Counted from the first letter of the stretch, positions 1 to 5,899 are shown. The stretch: DNA of 6,724 bases from Microbacteriaceae bacterium UBA6152 (GCA_002423075.1 DIUS01000072.1:23036-29759), one strand, 5' to 3'. The notes: generated by a model from the letters alone, not told the origin. Made by a program: numbers and translations.

Positions 1-1013
1 ACGAGATCGACGGGCGCGAGCTCGAGGGGCCGCGACTCATCGAGCCGCGCGAGCTCGAGCAAGTCACTCACGAGCGCGCTCATGCGAATGGCCTCTTTCT
101 CGATGCGCTCCATCGCTTGGCCAACCTGCTCATCGCCGGTCAGTGCGCCCATGCGGTACAGCTCGGCGTAGCCGCGCACCGAGACCAGGGGAGTGCGCAG
201 CTCGTGGCTCGCATCGCCGACGAAGCGGCGCATCTGCGAGATGGTGGCCGCACGGTCGGCGAAGGCGCGGTCGATGCGGCTGAGCATGGCGTTGAGCGAG
301 CCGCTCAGGCGGCCGACCTCGGTGTTGGGGGGCGCGCCTCCGAGGCGCTGACTGAAGTCACCCCCTGCGAACCGGGCGGCGGTGGCCTCGACGTCGCGTA
401 GCGGACGGAATGTCGATGTGACGAGCATGCGCGTGAGCGCCGCGCTCAAGATCACGACGACGAGGCCGAAGCCGAGAAAGATCGAGGCGAATGAGCCAAT
501 GATGGCGTTGGAGTCGGCGAGGTCGGCTCCGATGACGAGCGTGGCCCTCTGGGAGGTGCCGGATTCGACATCAGTCAGCGTGAGCGGGAAAGTCTCGACG
601 CGCCACTGGGTGGTGCGATCGATGCTGGTCAGGGTAATGCCGCCGTCGAGGCTCGAAACGAAACCCAGCGTCAAACGGGAGACGTCGGGCGCTTGCTCAC
701 GGTTCGCCATCGTCATGTTGTCGTCGATGAGCTCGCCGTCGGCATCGACCGCCCCAAAATAGAACGGGTTTGAGAAGATTGACGGCGTGAGCTGGTCGAA
801 CGAGTCGAACTCGTCGACCGCGAACGTGCTCGGCAGCTCGTCGGCTGCCTGGCGCACCTGCCGATCGACCTCGTCGACGAGCGTGCGCTGCAGCACGGTG
901 AGCGTGCCGACACCGACGACGAGCAGCCCGACCGTCACCACGAACACCGTGACGCCGGTGATCTTCGAGCGGAGGGAGATCGACTCCCACCACTGAGTCA
1001 ACTGCTCATGCAT
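1..1013 (-). CDS. PhoR/TcrY-like membrane sensor histidine kinase, 3' part outside window
   Basis: This is the sensor half of a two-component system: it senses a signal at the membrane, autophosphorylates on His and passes the phosphate to the regulator encoded just upstream. 337 complete codons are present. Visible in order are a short cytoplasmic N-terminus, membrane segment 1 (about residues 20-41, VTVFVVTVGLLVVGVG), an extracytoplasmic sensor loop of about 130 residues, membrane segment 2 (about 171-193), a HAMP linker (about 195-250, with FRPL and EVGRL) and a HisKA dimerisation helix with the H-box ASHELRTPL, His270 being the phosphoacceptor. The N/G-box ATPase domain lies beyond position 1. 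The ATG at 1013 is the first start after the regulator's in-frame stop, 12 bases away, so the two genes form an operon. No good Shine-Dalgarno precedes it, which suggests translational coupling. The MRRF-DASHELRTPL-RGYAELYR region resembles mycobacterial PhoR and TcrY; orthology to either is not established and the signal is unknown. Confidence 0.93.
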   Translation of the reverse strand, partial: MHEQLTQWWESISLRSKITGVTVFVVTVGLLVVGVGTLTVLQRTLVDEVDRQVRQAADELPSTFAVDEFDSFDQLTPSIFSNPFYFGAVDADGELIDDNMTMANREQAPDVSRLTLGFVSSLDGGITLTSIDRTTQWRVETFPLTLTDVESGTSQRATLVIGADLADSNAIIGSFASIFLGFGLVVVILSAALTRMLVTSTFRPLRDVEATAARFAGGDFSQRLGGAPPNTEVGRLSGSLNAMLSRIDRAFADRAATISQMRRFVGDASHELRTPLVSVRGYAELYRMGALTGDEQVGQAMERIEKEAIRMSALVSDLLELARLDESRPLELAPVDL

Positions 1014-1025
1014 GAGGTGACAAGG

Positions 1026-1718
1026 CTAGAGCTTGGCGGCCTTGAGCATGTAGCCGAAGCCGCGCTTGGTCTGAATCAGCGGCTCGTCGGTGTGCGGGTC
1101 GAGCTTGCGGCGCAGGTACGAGATGTAGCTCTCGACGATGCCGGCGTCGCCGTTGAAGTCGTACTCCCAGACGTGGTCGAGAATCTGCGCCTTCGACAGC
1201 ACGCGGTTGGGGTTGAGCATGAGGTAGCGCAGCAGCTTGAACTCGGTGGGGCTGAGCTCGATGACCTCGTCGCCGACGGTGACCTCGTGCGTGTCTTGGT
1301 CCATCGTGAGGCCGCCAGCGCGAATGATCGCGTCGTCTTCTTCCTGCATCGTGCGACGCAGAATCGCTTTGATGCGCGCGACGATCTCGTCGAGGCTAAA
1401 CGGCTTGGTGACGTAGTCGTCTCCGCCGACCGTCAGACCCATGATCTTGTCGTCGGTATCGTCTTTCGCCGTGAGGAAGAGGATGGGGCTCGTGTAGCCG
1501 CTCGAGCGCAGCCGCTTGGTGACGCCGAACCCGTTGATGTCGGGCAGCATCACGTCGAGAATGATGAGGTCGGGCTCTTCTTCGAGCACCGCCGAGATGG
1601 CCTGCGCCCCGTTGCCGACGGCGCGCACGGCAAAGCCGGCGAAGCGCAGGCTCGTGGTGAGCAGGTCGCGAATGTTGGGTTCGTCGTCAACAATGAGAAT
1701 CTTGGGTCCGTCAGCCAT
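1026..1718 (-). CDS. OmpR/PhoB-family response regulator, PhoP/TcrX-like
   Basis: A 230-residue cytoplasmic DNA-binding response regulator, the partner of the downstream histidine kinase. The receiver domain spans about residues 6-120. It has the acidic pocket Asp11/Asp12, phosphoacceptor Asp55 (LIILDVMLPD), the switch Thr83 (FLTAK) and Lys105 (TKPF). The C-terminal winged-helix Trans_reg_C domain spans about 132-227, with SPTEFKLLRYL, VLSKAQILDHVWEYDF, the recognition helix VESYISYLRRKLD and the wing RGFGYML. These stretches closely match mycobacterial PhoP and also TcrX, so the family is certain but the exact ortholog is not. The start at 1718 (MADGPKILIVDDE) puts the receiver motif at the usual distance. 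The reading frame stays open upstream to 1805, but those 29 residues do not look like receiver sequence. No clear Shine-Dalgarno is seen. A 7-4-7 direct repeat 21 bases upstream may be its own binding site. Confidence 0.96.
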   Translation of the reverse strand: MADGPKILIVDDEPNIRDLLTTSLRFAGFAVRAVGNGAQAISAVLEEEPDLIILDVMLPDINGFGVTKRLRSSGYTSPILFLTAKDDTDDKIMGLTVGGDDYVTKPFSLDEIVARIKAILRRTMQEEDDAIIRAGGLTMDQDTHEVTVGDEVIELSPTEFKLLRYLMLNPNRVLSKAQILDHVWEYDFNGDAGIVESYISYLRRKLDPHTDEPLIQTKRGFGYMLKAAKL

Positions 1719-1738
1719 GAGAGCATTCTCTGGGCTTT

Positions 1739-1756
1739 TGGTGAAAGTTTGCTGAA
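1739..1756 (-). promoter_or_regulatory. candidate PhoP-type direct-repeat operator upstream of the response regulator
   Basis: Read on the minus strand this is TTCAGCA, AACT, TTCACCA: two 7-base half-sites agreeing at 6 of 7 bases, 11 bases apart centre to centre. OmpR-family regulators, including mycobacterial PhoP, bind tandem 7-base repeats with this 11-base period as head-to-tail dimers, and often regulate their own operon. The repeat ends 20 bases before the start codon at 1718, an awkwardly short distance for a classical -35 overlap. It could therefore repress, or the promoter could lie upstream. No convincing -10 was found, and chance occurrence is possible. Confidence 0.35.
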
Positions 1757-1851
1757 TGCCTTGACGCTGTCGCGGTGTTCCACCACGGCACAACTCTTCA
1801 CGCATGCAGATCGTGATGATTCCGGGGCCCGTGCTCCGTGTCGGCCATTCG

Positions 1852-1865
1852 GGCGGCTGACCGCC
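1852..1865 (-). terminator. weak hairpin downstream of XPB gene
   Basis: A perfect 5-bp GC stem with a 4-base loop (GGCGG, TCAG, CCGCC on the minus strand) begins 9 bases after the XPB stop codon. There is no T-run after it, so it is a poor intrinsic terminator by the classical model. Actinobacterial hairpins without T-tracts have been proposed as terminators, which is why it is listed. The rest of the gap 1719-1874 holds only the direct repeat noted upstream of the response regulator. Confidence 0.25.
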
Positions 1866-1874
1866 TCCGACCTG

Positions 1875-3524
1875 TCAGGCAGCCTGCGCGATCTGGTCGG
1901 CGTCGAGAATCGTGTAGCTGTAGCCCTGCTCGGCAAGAAACCGCTGGCGGTTCTGCGCGAAGTCTTGATCGACGGTGTCGCGCGCGACGAGGGTGTAGAA
2001 ACTCGCCGGAATGCCGCTCTGCTTCGGTCGCAGCAGTCGGCCGAGGCGCTGCGCCTCTTCTTGCCGCGAGCCGAACGAGCCCGACACCTGAATCGCGACC
2101 GTGGCCTCGGGCAGGTCGATCGAGAAGTTGGCGACCTTCGAGACGACGAGCACCGGAGTGCGGCCATCCCGAAACTCTTGATACAGCCGTTCGCGCTCGT
2201 CGACCGAGGTCGCTCCGGTCAGTTGCGGCACGCCGAGCGCTTCGGCAAGCTCGTCGATCTGGTCGAGGTACTGCCCGATGATCAGGATGCGCTCGCCCTC
2301 GTGCTGCTTCACGAGACGCTTCACCACCCCGAGTTTGGCCGGTGCCGTCGCGGCGAGCCGGTAGCGCTGGTCGTCGGCGCTCGCCGCATACTCGAGCCGC
2401 TCGCTCGCGGGCAAGTCGATGCGCACCTCGAAGCAACTCGCGGGCGAGATGTAGCCCTGCGCCTCGATCTCTTTCCACGGGGCGTCGAAGCGCTTGGGGC
2501 CGATGAGGCTAAAGACGTCGCCCTCGCGGCCGTCTTCGCGCACCAGGGTGGCGGTGAGGCCGAGCCGACGACGCGCCTGTAGCTCGGCCGTGAGTTTGAA
2601 GACGGGAGCCGGCAGCAGGTGCACCTCGTCGTAGATGATGAGGCCCCAGTCGAGGGCGTCGAGCAGAGCGAGGTGGGCGTACTCGCCCTTCCGCTTGGCC
2701 GTGAGAATTTGGTAGGTCGCGATCGTGACCGGCTTGACCTCTTTCACCTGACCCGAGTACTCGCCGATCTCATCGTCGGTGAGGCTCGTGCGGGCGAGCA
2801 GCTCGGCCCGCCACTGCCGCGCCGAGACGGTGTTGGTCACCAGAATCAGGGTGGTCGTATCCGCCTCGGCCATGGCTCCGGCGCCCACCAGGGTCTTGCC
2901 GGCGCCGCAGGGCAGCACGACGACTCCTGAACCGCCGACGAAGAACTGGTCGATCGCCTGCTGCTGGTAGGGCCGCAGATCCCACTCGCTCGTGTCGAGG
3001 TTGATCTCGTGCGGAGTACCGGGGGTGTAGCCGGCGAGGTCTTCGGCCGGCCAGCCGATCTTCACGAGCTCTTGCTTGATCTGGCCGCGCGCCCACGGTG
3101 CGAGCTCGAAGGCCGCGTGGTCGATGCGTCGGGTGAGCAGCGGGGCCACCTTCTTGTTGGCGGCGATCTCGGTCAGCACCGCAGCATCCGTCGACCGCAA
3201 CACGAGCGTGCCCTCGTCGTTGCGCACGATGATCAAACGGCCGTAGCGGCCCACCGTCTCGGTGATATCGGTCGACACCGACTGCGGCACCGGAAACTTG
3301 GCGTAGCGATCGAGCACCGCGAGCATCTCGGCAGCCTCGTGGCCGGCGGCGCGGGCGTTCCAGAGACCGAGCCGCGTGATGCGATAGGTGTGCACGTGCT
3401 CGGGTGCGCGCTCGAGTTCGGCGAACACCGCGAGAGCGTGGCGAGCCTCGTCTGCCCTCGGGTTCGCGACCTCGAGCAGCACGGTGCGGTCGCTCTGAAC
3501 GATGAGGGGCCCGTCAGGATTCAT
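1875..3524 (-). CDS. xpb: XPB/ERCC3-type superfamily 2 DNA repair helicase
   Basis: A 549-residue ATP-dependent 3'-5' DNA helicase of superfamily 2, the bacterial relative of eukaryotic XPB; mycobacterial ERCC3 (Rv0861c, about 540 residues from memory) is near-identical in length. The N-terminal region (about 1-180, DGPLIVQSDRTVLLEV, ERAPEHVHTYRIT) is the conserved bacterial XPB N-domain. Helicase lobe 1 follows: the Q-motif-like region WDLRPYQQQA (181-190), Walker A LPCGAGKT (204-211, Lys210), Walker B DEVH (299-302), motif III GLTAT (322-326) and the XPB-specific RED triad (Arg329-Glu330-Asp331). Lobe 2 carries SKVANFSIDLPEA and motif VI QEEAQRLGRLLRPK (488-501), including Arg496 and Arg499. 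All catalytic motifs are intact, so it should be active. The likely role is DNA unwinding in repair; the bacterial function is not settled. The ATG at 3524 aligns with the mycobacterial start and has no Shine-Dalgarno, but a TAGACT -10 lies 8 bases before it. Confidence 0.97.
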   Translation of the reverse strand: MNPDGPLIVQSDRTVLLEVANPRADEARHALAVFAELERAPEHVHTYRITRLGLWNARAAGHEAAEMLAVLDRYAKFPVPQSVSTDITETVGRYGRLIIVRNDEGTLVLRSTDAAVLTEIAANKKVAPLLTRRIDHAAFELAPWARGQIKQELVKIGWPAEDLAGYTPGTPHEINLDTSEWDLRPYQQQAIDQFFVGGSGVVVLPCGAGKTLVGAGAMAEADTTTLILVTNTVSARQWRAELLARTSLTDDEIGEYSGQVKEVKPVTIATYQILTAKRKGEYAHLALLDALDWGLIIYDEVHLLPAPVFKLTAELQARRRLGLTATLVREDGREGDVFSLIGPKRFDAPWKEIEAQGYISPASCFEVRIDLPASERLEYAASADDQRYRLAATAPAKLGVVKRLVKQHEGERILIIGQYLDQIDELAEALGVPQLTGATSVDERERLYQEFRDGRTPVLVVSKVANFSIDLPEATVAIQVSGSFGSRQEEAQRLGRLLRPKQSGIPASFYTLVARDTVDQDFAQNRQRFLAEQGYSYTILDADQIAQAA

Positions 3525-3532
3525 AACGGGCC

Positions 3533-3538
3533 AGTCTA
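3533..3538 (-). promoter_or_regulatory. -10 element for leaderless transcription of XPB gene
   Basis: On the minus strand TAGACT fits the actinobacterial TANNNT -10 consensus. It is separated by 8 bases (GGCCCGTT) from the ATG at 3524, so transcription would begin at or next to the A of the start codon. The lack of any Shine-Dalgarno sequence before this ATG agrees with a leaderless mRNA. No recognisable -35 hexamer is present, which is common in this phylum. It implies XPB can be transcribed independently of the two genes upstream. Confidence 0.55.
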
Positions 3539-3546
3539 GGCGGCGC

Positions 3547-3557
3547 GGCTGAGAGCC
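3547..3557. repeat. small palindrome GGCT-GAG-AGCC beside the long inverted repeat
   Basis: GGCT, GAG, AGCC forms a 4-bp stem with a 3-base loop. Its first ten bases, ggctgagagc, recur exactly at 3573-3582, across the inner edge of the left arm of the long inverted repeat. It lies 9 to 19 bases upstream of the proposed XPB -10 element. Confidence 0.4.
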
Positions 3558-3560
3558 CCT

Positions 3561-3636
3561 GTTCGCAACTCAGGCTGAGAGCGCCCCGGTGAACGGTTGA
3601 TGCGACACGTACGCCGTCTCAGCCTGAGTTGCGAAC
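3561..3636. repeat. perfect 20-bp inverted repeat with 36-base loop
   Basis: The left arm (3561-3580) is gttcgcaactcaggctgaga and the right arm (3617-3636) is its exact reverse complement; the match ends abruptly at both sides. The loop (3581-3616) shows no strong internal pairing. Each arm also contains an 11-base odd palindrome, CTCAG-G-CTGAG. The element fills most of the gap between the stop codon of the helicase-associated-domain gene and the XPB start, leaving 36 bases for the XPB promoter. In RNA it would form a very stable stem, but the large loop and absence of a T-run argue against a simple intrinsic terminator. It could be a palindromic repeat (REP- or MITE-like), an mRNA-processing or stability stem, or a protein-binding site. 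Confidence 0.9.
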
Positions 3637-3643
3637 GCGCAAC
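3628..3643. repeat. 6-bp hairpin GTTGCG-AACG-CGCAAC overlapping right arm of the long inverted repeat
   Basis: A perfect 6-bp stem with a 4-base loop. On the minus-strand transcript it is made first, 8 bases after the stop codon of the helicase-associated-domain gene, and it uses bases that the 20-bp stem would also need. The two structures are mutually exclusive, so the first-formed hairpin could compete with the long stem or act as a weak terminator or processing signal. No T-run follows. Confidence 0.45.
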
Positions 3644-3651
3644 GGGCGGGA

Positions 3652-5511
3652 CTACTCGAGGGGCTCGATCGCGGTGATGCTCGCGACCGGCAGCGTGCGC
3701 TCGATGTCGGCAGCCCTGTCGCGTCCGCGCACGCGGCCCGCGGCAAAACCCGTGGGCTCGAGGTCGAACGAGCGCTCGCTGCCGTCGGGCAGAGTGACCG
3801 TCGCGCGCACCGAGAGCTTGCCGCGCAGAGCAAGCTCCCACTGCCGGGCCACCCACGCGCCATCGCCGTCGACGCCGACCGTCGAGCCGCTGCGGATGCG
3901 CTCGACCGCCGCCGCGACGCTCGTATCGATGGCGGGTGTCGTCGGGCGCGTGCGGGCGCGGCCCGGCCGCTCTGGGGTCGCCGTGCCCTCTTCAGCCGCG
4001 GCGGGGTAGCGGGCGTCGATGAGGGTCCAGAGCACGACGGCGGGGTCGTGACGGCTCACGAGCCGCATCGGGCCGACACGACGCAGCGCGAGAGGTGCGG
4101 TGGCCGCATCGACCAGCATCGCCTCGAGCAGCACAGGGTCGTCGCTGCGCACCGCCGTGCGTGCGCCGAGCTCGGCGGCCTCGTCGTGCTCGAGGCTGCC
4201 GACGCGAATGGCGCCATACCGACGGGCCGTCTCGTCGATGAGATAGGCGAGCGGCTGTGGAACCCCGGTGAGCGAGATCGCCGACAGGAAAGCAGTGAGC
4301 GACCTGGCCGTCTCGCCCAGGGCGATCGCGCGCGTGACGCTCTCGGCCGTGATGCGATAGCGACCCGCGAGCGAGCTGCTCTCGACGTCGGCGACCCTGC
4401 GCAGCCGTTCGTCGAGCTCGCCCTTGAGCGGTCCGGGCGACACGATCGTCAGGTCGTGCTGCAGATAGACCTGCTCGACCTCGGGCGGCACGAGAGGCGC
4501 CAGCACCGCGGTCGCGTTTGAGGCGTCGGCGGCGACGAGTGCCCGACCGATGCTGCTCGCCCGACCGCGCACGGCGATGCCGAGCCGCTCGGCCTGCACG
4601 CCCCGCCGGCGCAGACGCTCGCGCAACGGCTCGGAGCCAGCCGGAAAGAGCCACGTCGTCGCCGTACTGAGTGCAGCGCCCCACGCGGCATCCACCTGGT
4701 CACGCAGCAGCTCGGCCACCTCGGCGGGCAACGACTCGTGCCACGACCGCGCGAGGTGCGCCCAGCGTTCGGTCGGCGCACGTCGTCGCCATTCGTCTCC
4801 GGAGTCGGTCGACCGGCAGGTGCCATCGAGCTCGTCGACGAGGCCGGCGAGCGACGCCAGGTCGACCAGCGCGGCCACCTCGTCCGTCGCGCAGCCCGCT
4901 GCGGCCGCGAGTCGCTTGGAGTCGGGCAGCGCGAGACCGCCCCGCGCCAGCAGGCGACCGGGCACATCGCCCAGAGCGAGCACCACCTCGGCGACGGCCA
5001 TCGTGGTGGTGAAGGCGCTCTCGGCCGCGGTGCGGTCGAGAGCGGTGCGCGCGGCGGCGTCCAGTTCGGGCGGCATCGGCAGCGCGGCTTCCGACCGCAG
5101 CTCGTCGAGACTTGGCAGGCCGCGCGCGGGCCAGGCGGCGAGCTCGGCGGTCACCGCCGGCCAGACCGTGACCCGAGCATCGGCGAGGTCGGCGAGCAGA
5201 GCATCCGTCGCCGGAGCGAGATCGAGTGCCACCCGATCGGTCGTGCGGTCGAGGCGGGCGGCCAGTTCGGTGAGGGCCGCGCCCTCGTCGAGCTGCGCCG
5301 CCGTCGCGAGGGCCGTGAGCGACGAGCGGGTCAGCGAGGCCAGCGCGAGCGCGATCGCCGCCGGGTCGAGCAGCGCTTCTGCCAGATCGAACACGTCGCG
5401 TAGCGAGCTCGGCGTGATCGAACGCTCGCGAATCACGCGGGCGACGCGCTCATCGTCGAGGTCGCGCAATCGCGCGGCGAGCGCGAGCGAGGCGGCGCTA
5501 GTTGCCGGCAT
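3652..5511 (-). CDS. helicase-associated domain protein (Helicase_C_3 / XPB-Ssl2 C-terminal-like), XPB partner
   Basis: A 619-residue Ala/Leu/Arg-rich protein without Walker motifs, so not a helicase by itself. It resembles the actinobacterial family encoded directly upstream of bacterial XPB (Rv0862c in M. tuberculosis, which I recall as larger, about 750 residues), annotated as helicase-associated or XPB/Ssl2 C-terminal-like. The N-terminal half is helical and repetitive. The recognisable core is VYLQHDLTIVSPGPL (348-362) followed by a helical region (about 363-430, RYRITAESVTRAIALG). A charged Pro/Arg linker (about 505-528) leads to a C-terminal domain (about 533-619) ending GRDRAADIERTLPVASITAIEP, which looks like the tail of a WYL-type ligand- or nucleic-acid-binding fold (inference). 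The ATG at 5511 overlaps the preceding gene by 14 bases, so translation is probably coupled. It likely assists XPB; the mechanism is unknown. Confidence 0.9.
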   Translation of the reverse strand: MPATSAASLALAARLRDLDDERVARVIRERSITPSSLRDVFDLAEALLDPAAIALALASLTRSSLTALATAAQLDEGAALTELAARLDRTTDRVALDLAPATDALLADLADARVTVWPAVTAELAAWPARGLPSLDELRSEAALPMPPELDAAARTALDRTAAESAFTTTMAVAEVVLALGDVPGRLLARGGLALPDSKRLAAAAGCATDEVAALVDLASLAGLVDELDGTCRSTDSGDEWRRRAPTERWAHLARSWHESLPAEVAELLRDQVDAAWGAALSTATTWLFPAGSEPLRERLRRRGVQAERLGIAVRGRASSIGRALVAADASNATAVLAPLVPPEVEQVYLQHDLTIVSPGPLKGELDERLRRVADVESSSLAGRYRITAESVTRAIALGETARSLTAFLSAISLTGVPQPLAYLIDETARRYGAIRVGSLEHDEAAELGARTAVRSDDPVLLEAMLVDAATAPLALRRVGPMRLVSRHDPAVVLWTLIDARYPAAAEEGTATPERPGRARTRPTTPAIDTSVAAAVERIRSGSTVGVDGDGAWVARQWELALRGKLSVRATVTLPDGSERSFDLEPTGFAAGRVRGRDRAADIERTLPVASITAIEPLE

Positions 5512-5770
5512 CCTTCGCGGCTCGCCCCCGGCGCACAGCGCTGACGACGAGCAGCGCGATGATCAGCACAAAGCCGATCGGCAGGCCGATGAGCGGCAAG
5601 ATCGTGACGATGGGCCAGATGCCGGTCGCGAACTCTTCGCGCCCGAGGCCTGCGCCGGTCGCGGCGATGAGGGCGACGAAGCTCGCCAGGCTCACCAGAA
5701 TGACCGCGGCGACCATGTAGGCCAGCACGCGCTCGAGACGGTTGTTCATGACGAACGATTCTTCGGGCAC
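5498..5770 (-). CDS. small two-helix membrane protein of unknown function
   Basis: A 90-residue protein with a hydrophilic N-terminus (MPEESFVMNNRLER), two hydrophobic helices (about 15-38 and 51-78, the second with IGLPIGFVLIIALLVV), a short loop between them and a basic tail (RRGRAAKDAGN). The charge pattern places both ends in the cytoplasm. Similar short proteins in Microbacteriaceae carry the misleading database name 'multidrug ABC transporter ATPase' (from memory), but there is no ATPase motif here. The chosen start is GTG at 5770, which sits 6 bases after a TATCCT -10 and would be read from a leaderless mRNA. The ATG at 5749 (MNNRLERV) is the alternative and has GAAGAA about 9 bases ahead of it. 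It is the first gene of the cluster leading to the helicase-associated protein and XPB. Confidence 0.8.
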   Translation of the reverse strand: MPEESFVMNNRLERVLAYMVAAVILVSLASFVALIAATGAGLGREEFATGIWPIVTILPLIGLPIGFVLIIALLVVSAVRRGRAAKDAGN

Positions 5771-5776
5771 ACCACC

Positions 5777-5782
5777 AGGATA
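5777..5782 (-). promoter_or_regulatory. -10 element for the membrane-protein gene
   Basis: On the minus strand TATCCT matches TANNNT and stands 6 bases (GGTGGT) before the GTG at 5770, so the transcript would start at the start codon. It is the probable promoter of the leftward cluster (membrane protein, helicase-associated protein, possibly XPB). No clear -35 was seen. Confidence 0.5.
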
Positions 5783-5813
5783 GGCGGCGGGGAGGGGCGC
5801 GACCTACCCCGCG

Positions 5814-5838
5814 TGCTGGGGCCAGGTGCTCGCCAGCA
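5814..5838. promoter_or_regulatory. inverted repeat TGCTGG-N13-CCAGCA in the divergent promoter region
   Basis: Two perfect 6-base inverted half-sites lie midway between the leftward and rightward promoters. A second overlapping inverted pair, GGGGCC (5818-5823) and GGCCCC (5843-5848), lies on the same bases. They could be an operator shared by both directions, but such short GC-rich repeats arise easily by chance in this DNA. Confidence 0.25.
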
Positions 5839-5867
5839 TCCGGGCCCCGTCAGCAGGTGCAGACCGG

Positions 5868-5873
5868 TACCCT
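5868..5873 (+). promoter_or_regulatory. -10 element of the cold-shock gene promoter
   Basis: TACCCT matches the TANNNT -10 consensus and predicts a transcript start near 5880, giving a leader of about 25 bases with a good Shine-Dalgarno. The upstream spacing region holds no recognisable -35. Together with the -10 at 5777-5782 it defines a divergent promoter pair about 90 bases apart. Confidence 0.45.
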
Positions 5874-5874
5874 T

Positions 5875-5891
5875 GAGTCTCACGACGACTC
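5875..5891 (+). promoter_or_regulatory. GAGTC-N7-GACTC inverted repeat in cold-shock gene leader
   Basis: Perfect 5-base inverted half-sites sit between the -10 element and the Shine-Dalgarno. If transcription starts at or before 5875 it could form a small hairpin ending 2 bases before the Shine-Dalgarno; if later, it works only as a DNA operator. Significance unproven. Confidence 0.3.
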
Positions 5892-5893
5892 GC

Positions 5894-5899
5894 AAGGAG
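5894..5899 (+). promoter_or_regulatory. strong Shine-Dalgarno AAGGAG deciding the cold-shock start
   Basis: AAGGAG is 5 bases before the ATG at 5905 and is the only strong ribosome binding site in the window. It rules out the longer open frame that begins upstream at 5857, whose extra 16 residues would run through the promoter. Confidence 0.85.

Noticed and set aside
1719..1805. N-terminal extension of the response regulator to an upstream start
   Set aside because: The 29 extra residues are unlike any receiver domain and run through the likely regulatory direct repeat; the start at 1718 gives the family-standard N-terminus.
1008..2582. Plus-strand open frame of 524 codons opposite the two-component and XPB genes
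   Set aside because: It lies wholly antisense to two well-recognised genes and crosses their gap. Its composition is the Arg/Val/Glu/Asp-rich pattern produced by reading a high-GC gene backwards, it has no recognisable domain and no ribosome binding site.
3009..3539. Plus-strand 176-codon open frame antisense to the start of XPB
   Set aside because: It is entirely antisense to the conserved XPB N-terminal domain, with no recognisable motif and no ribosome binding site.
3561..3636. Long inverted repeat as insertion-sequence ends or CRISPR repeats
   Set aside because: Only 36 bases lie between the arms, too few for a gene; there are only two copies in inverted orientation and no spacers, so neither an intact insertion sequence nor an array is supported.
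3561..3643. LexA/SOS box before XPB
   Set aside because: GTTC and GAAC words occur here, but no pair has the spacing or flanks of the actinobacterial SOS box; they are parts of the palindrome arms.
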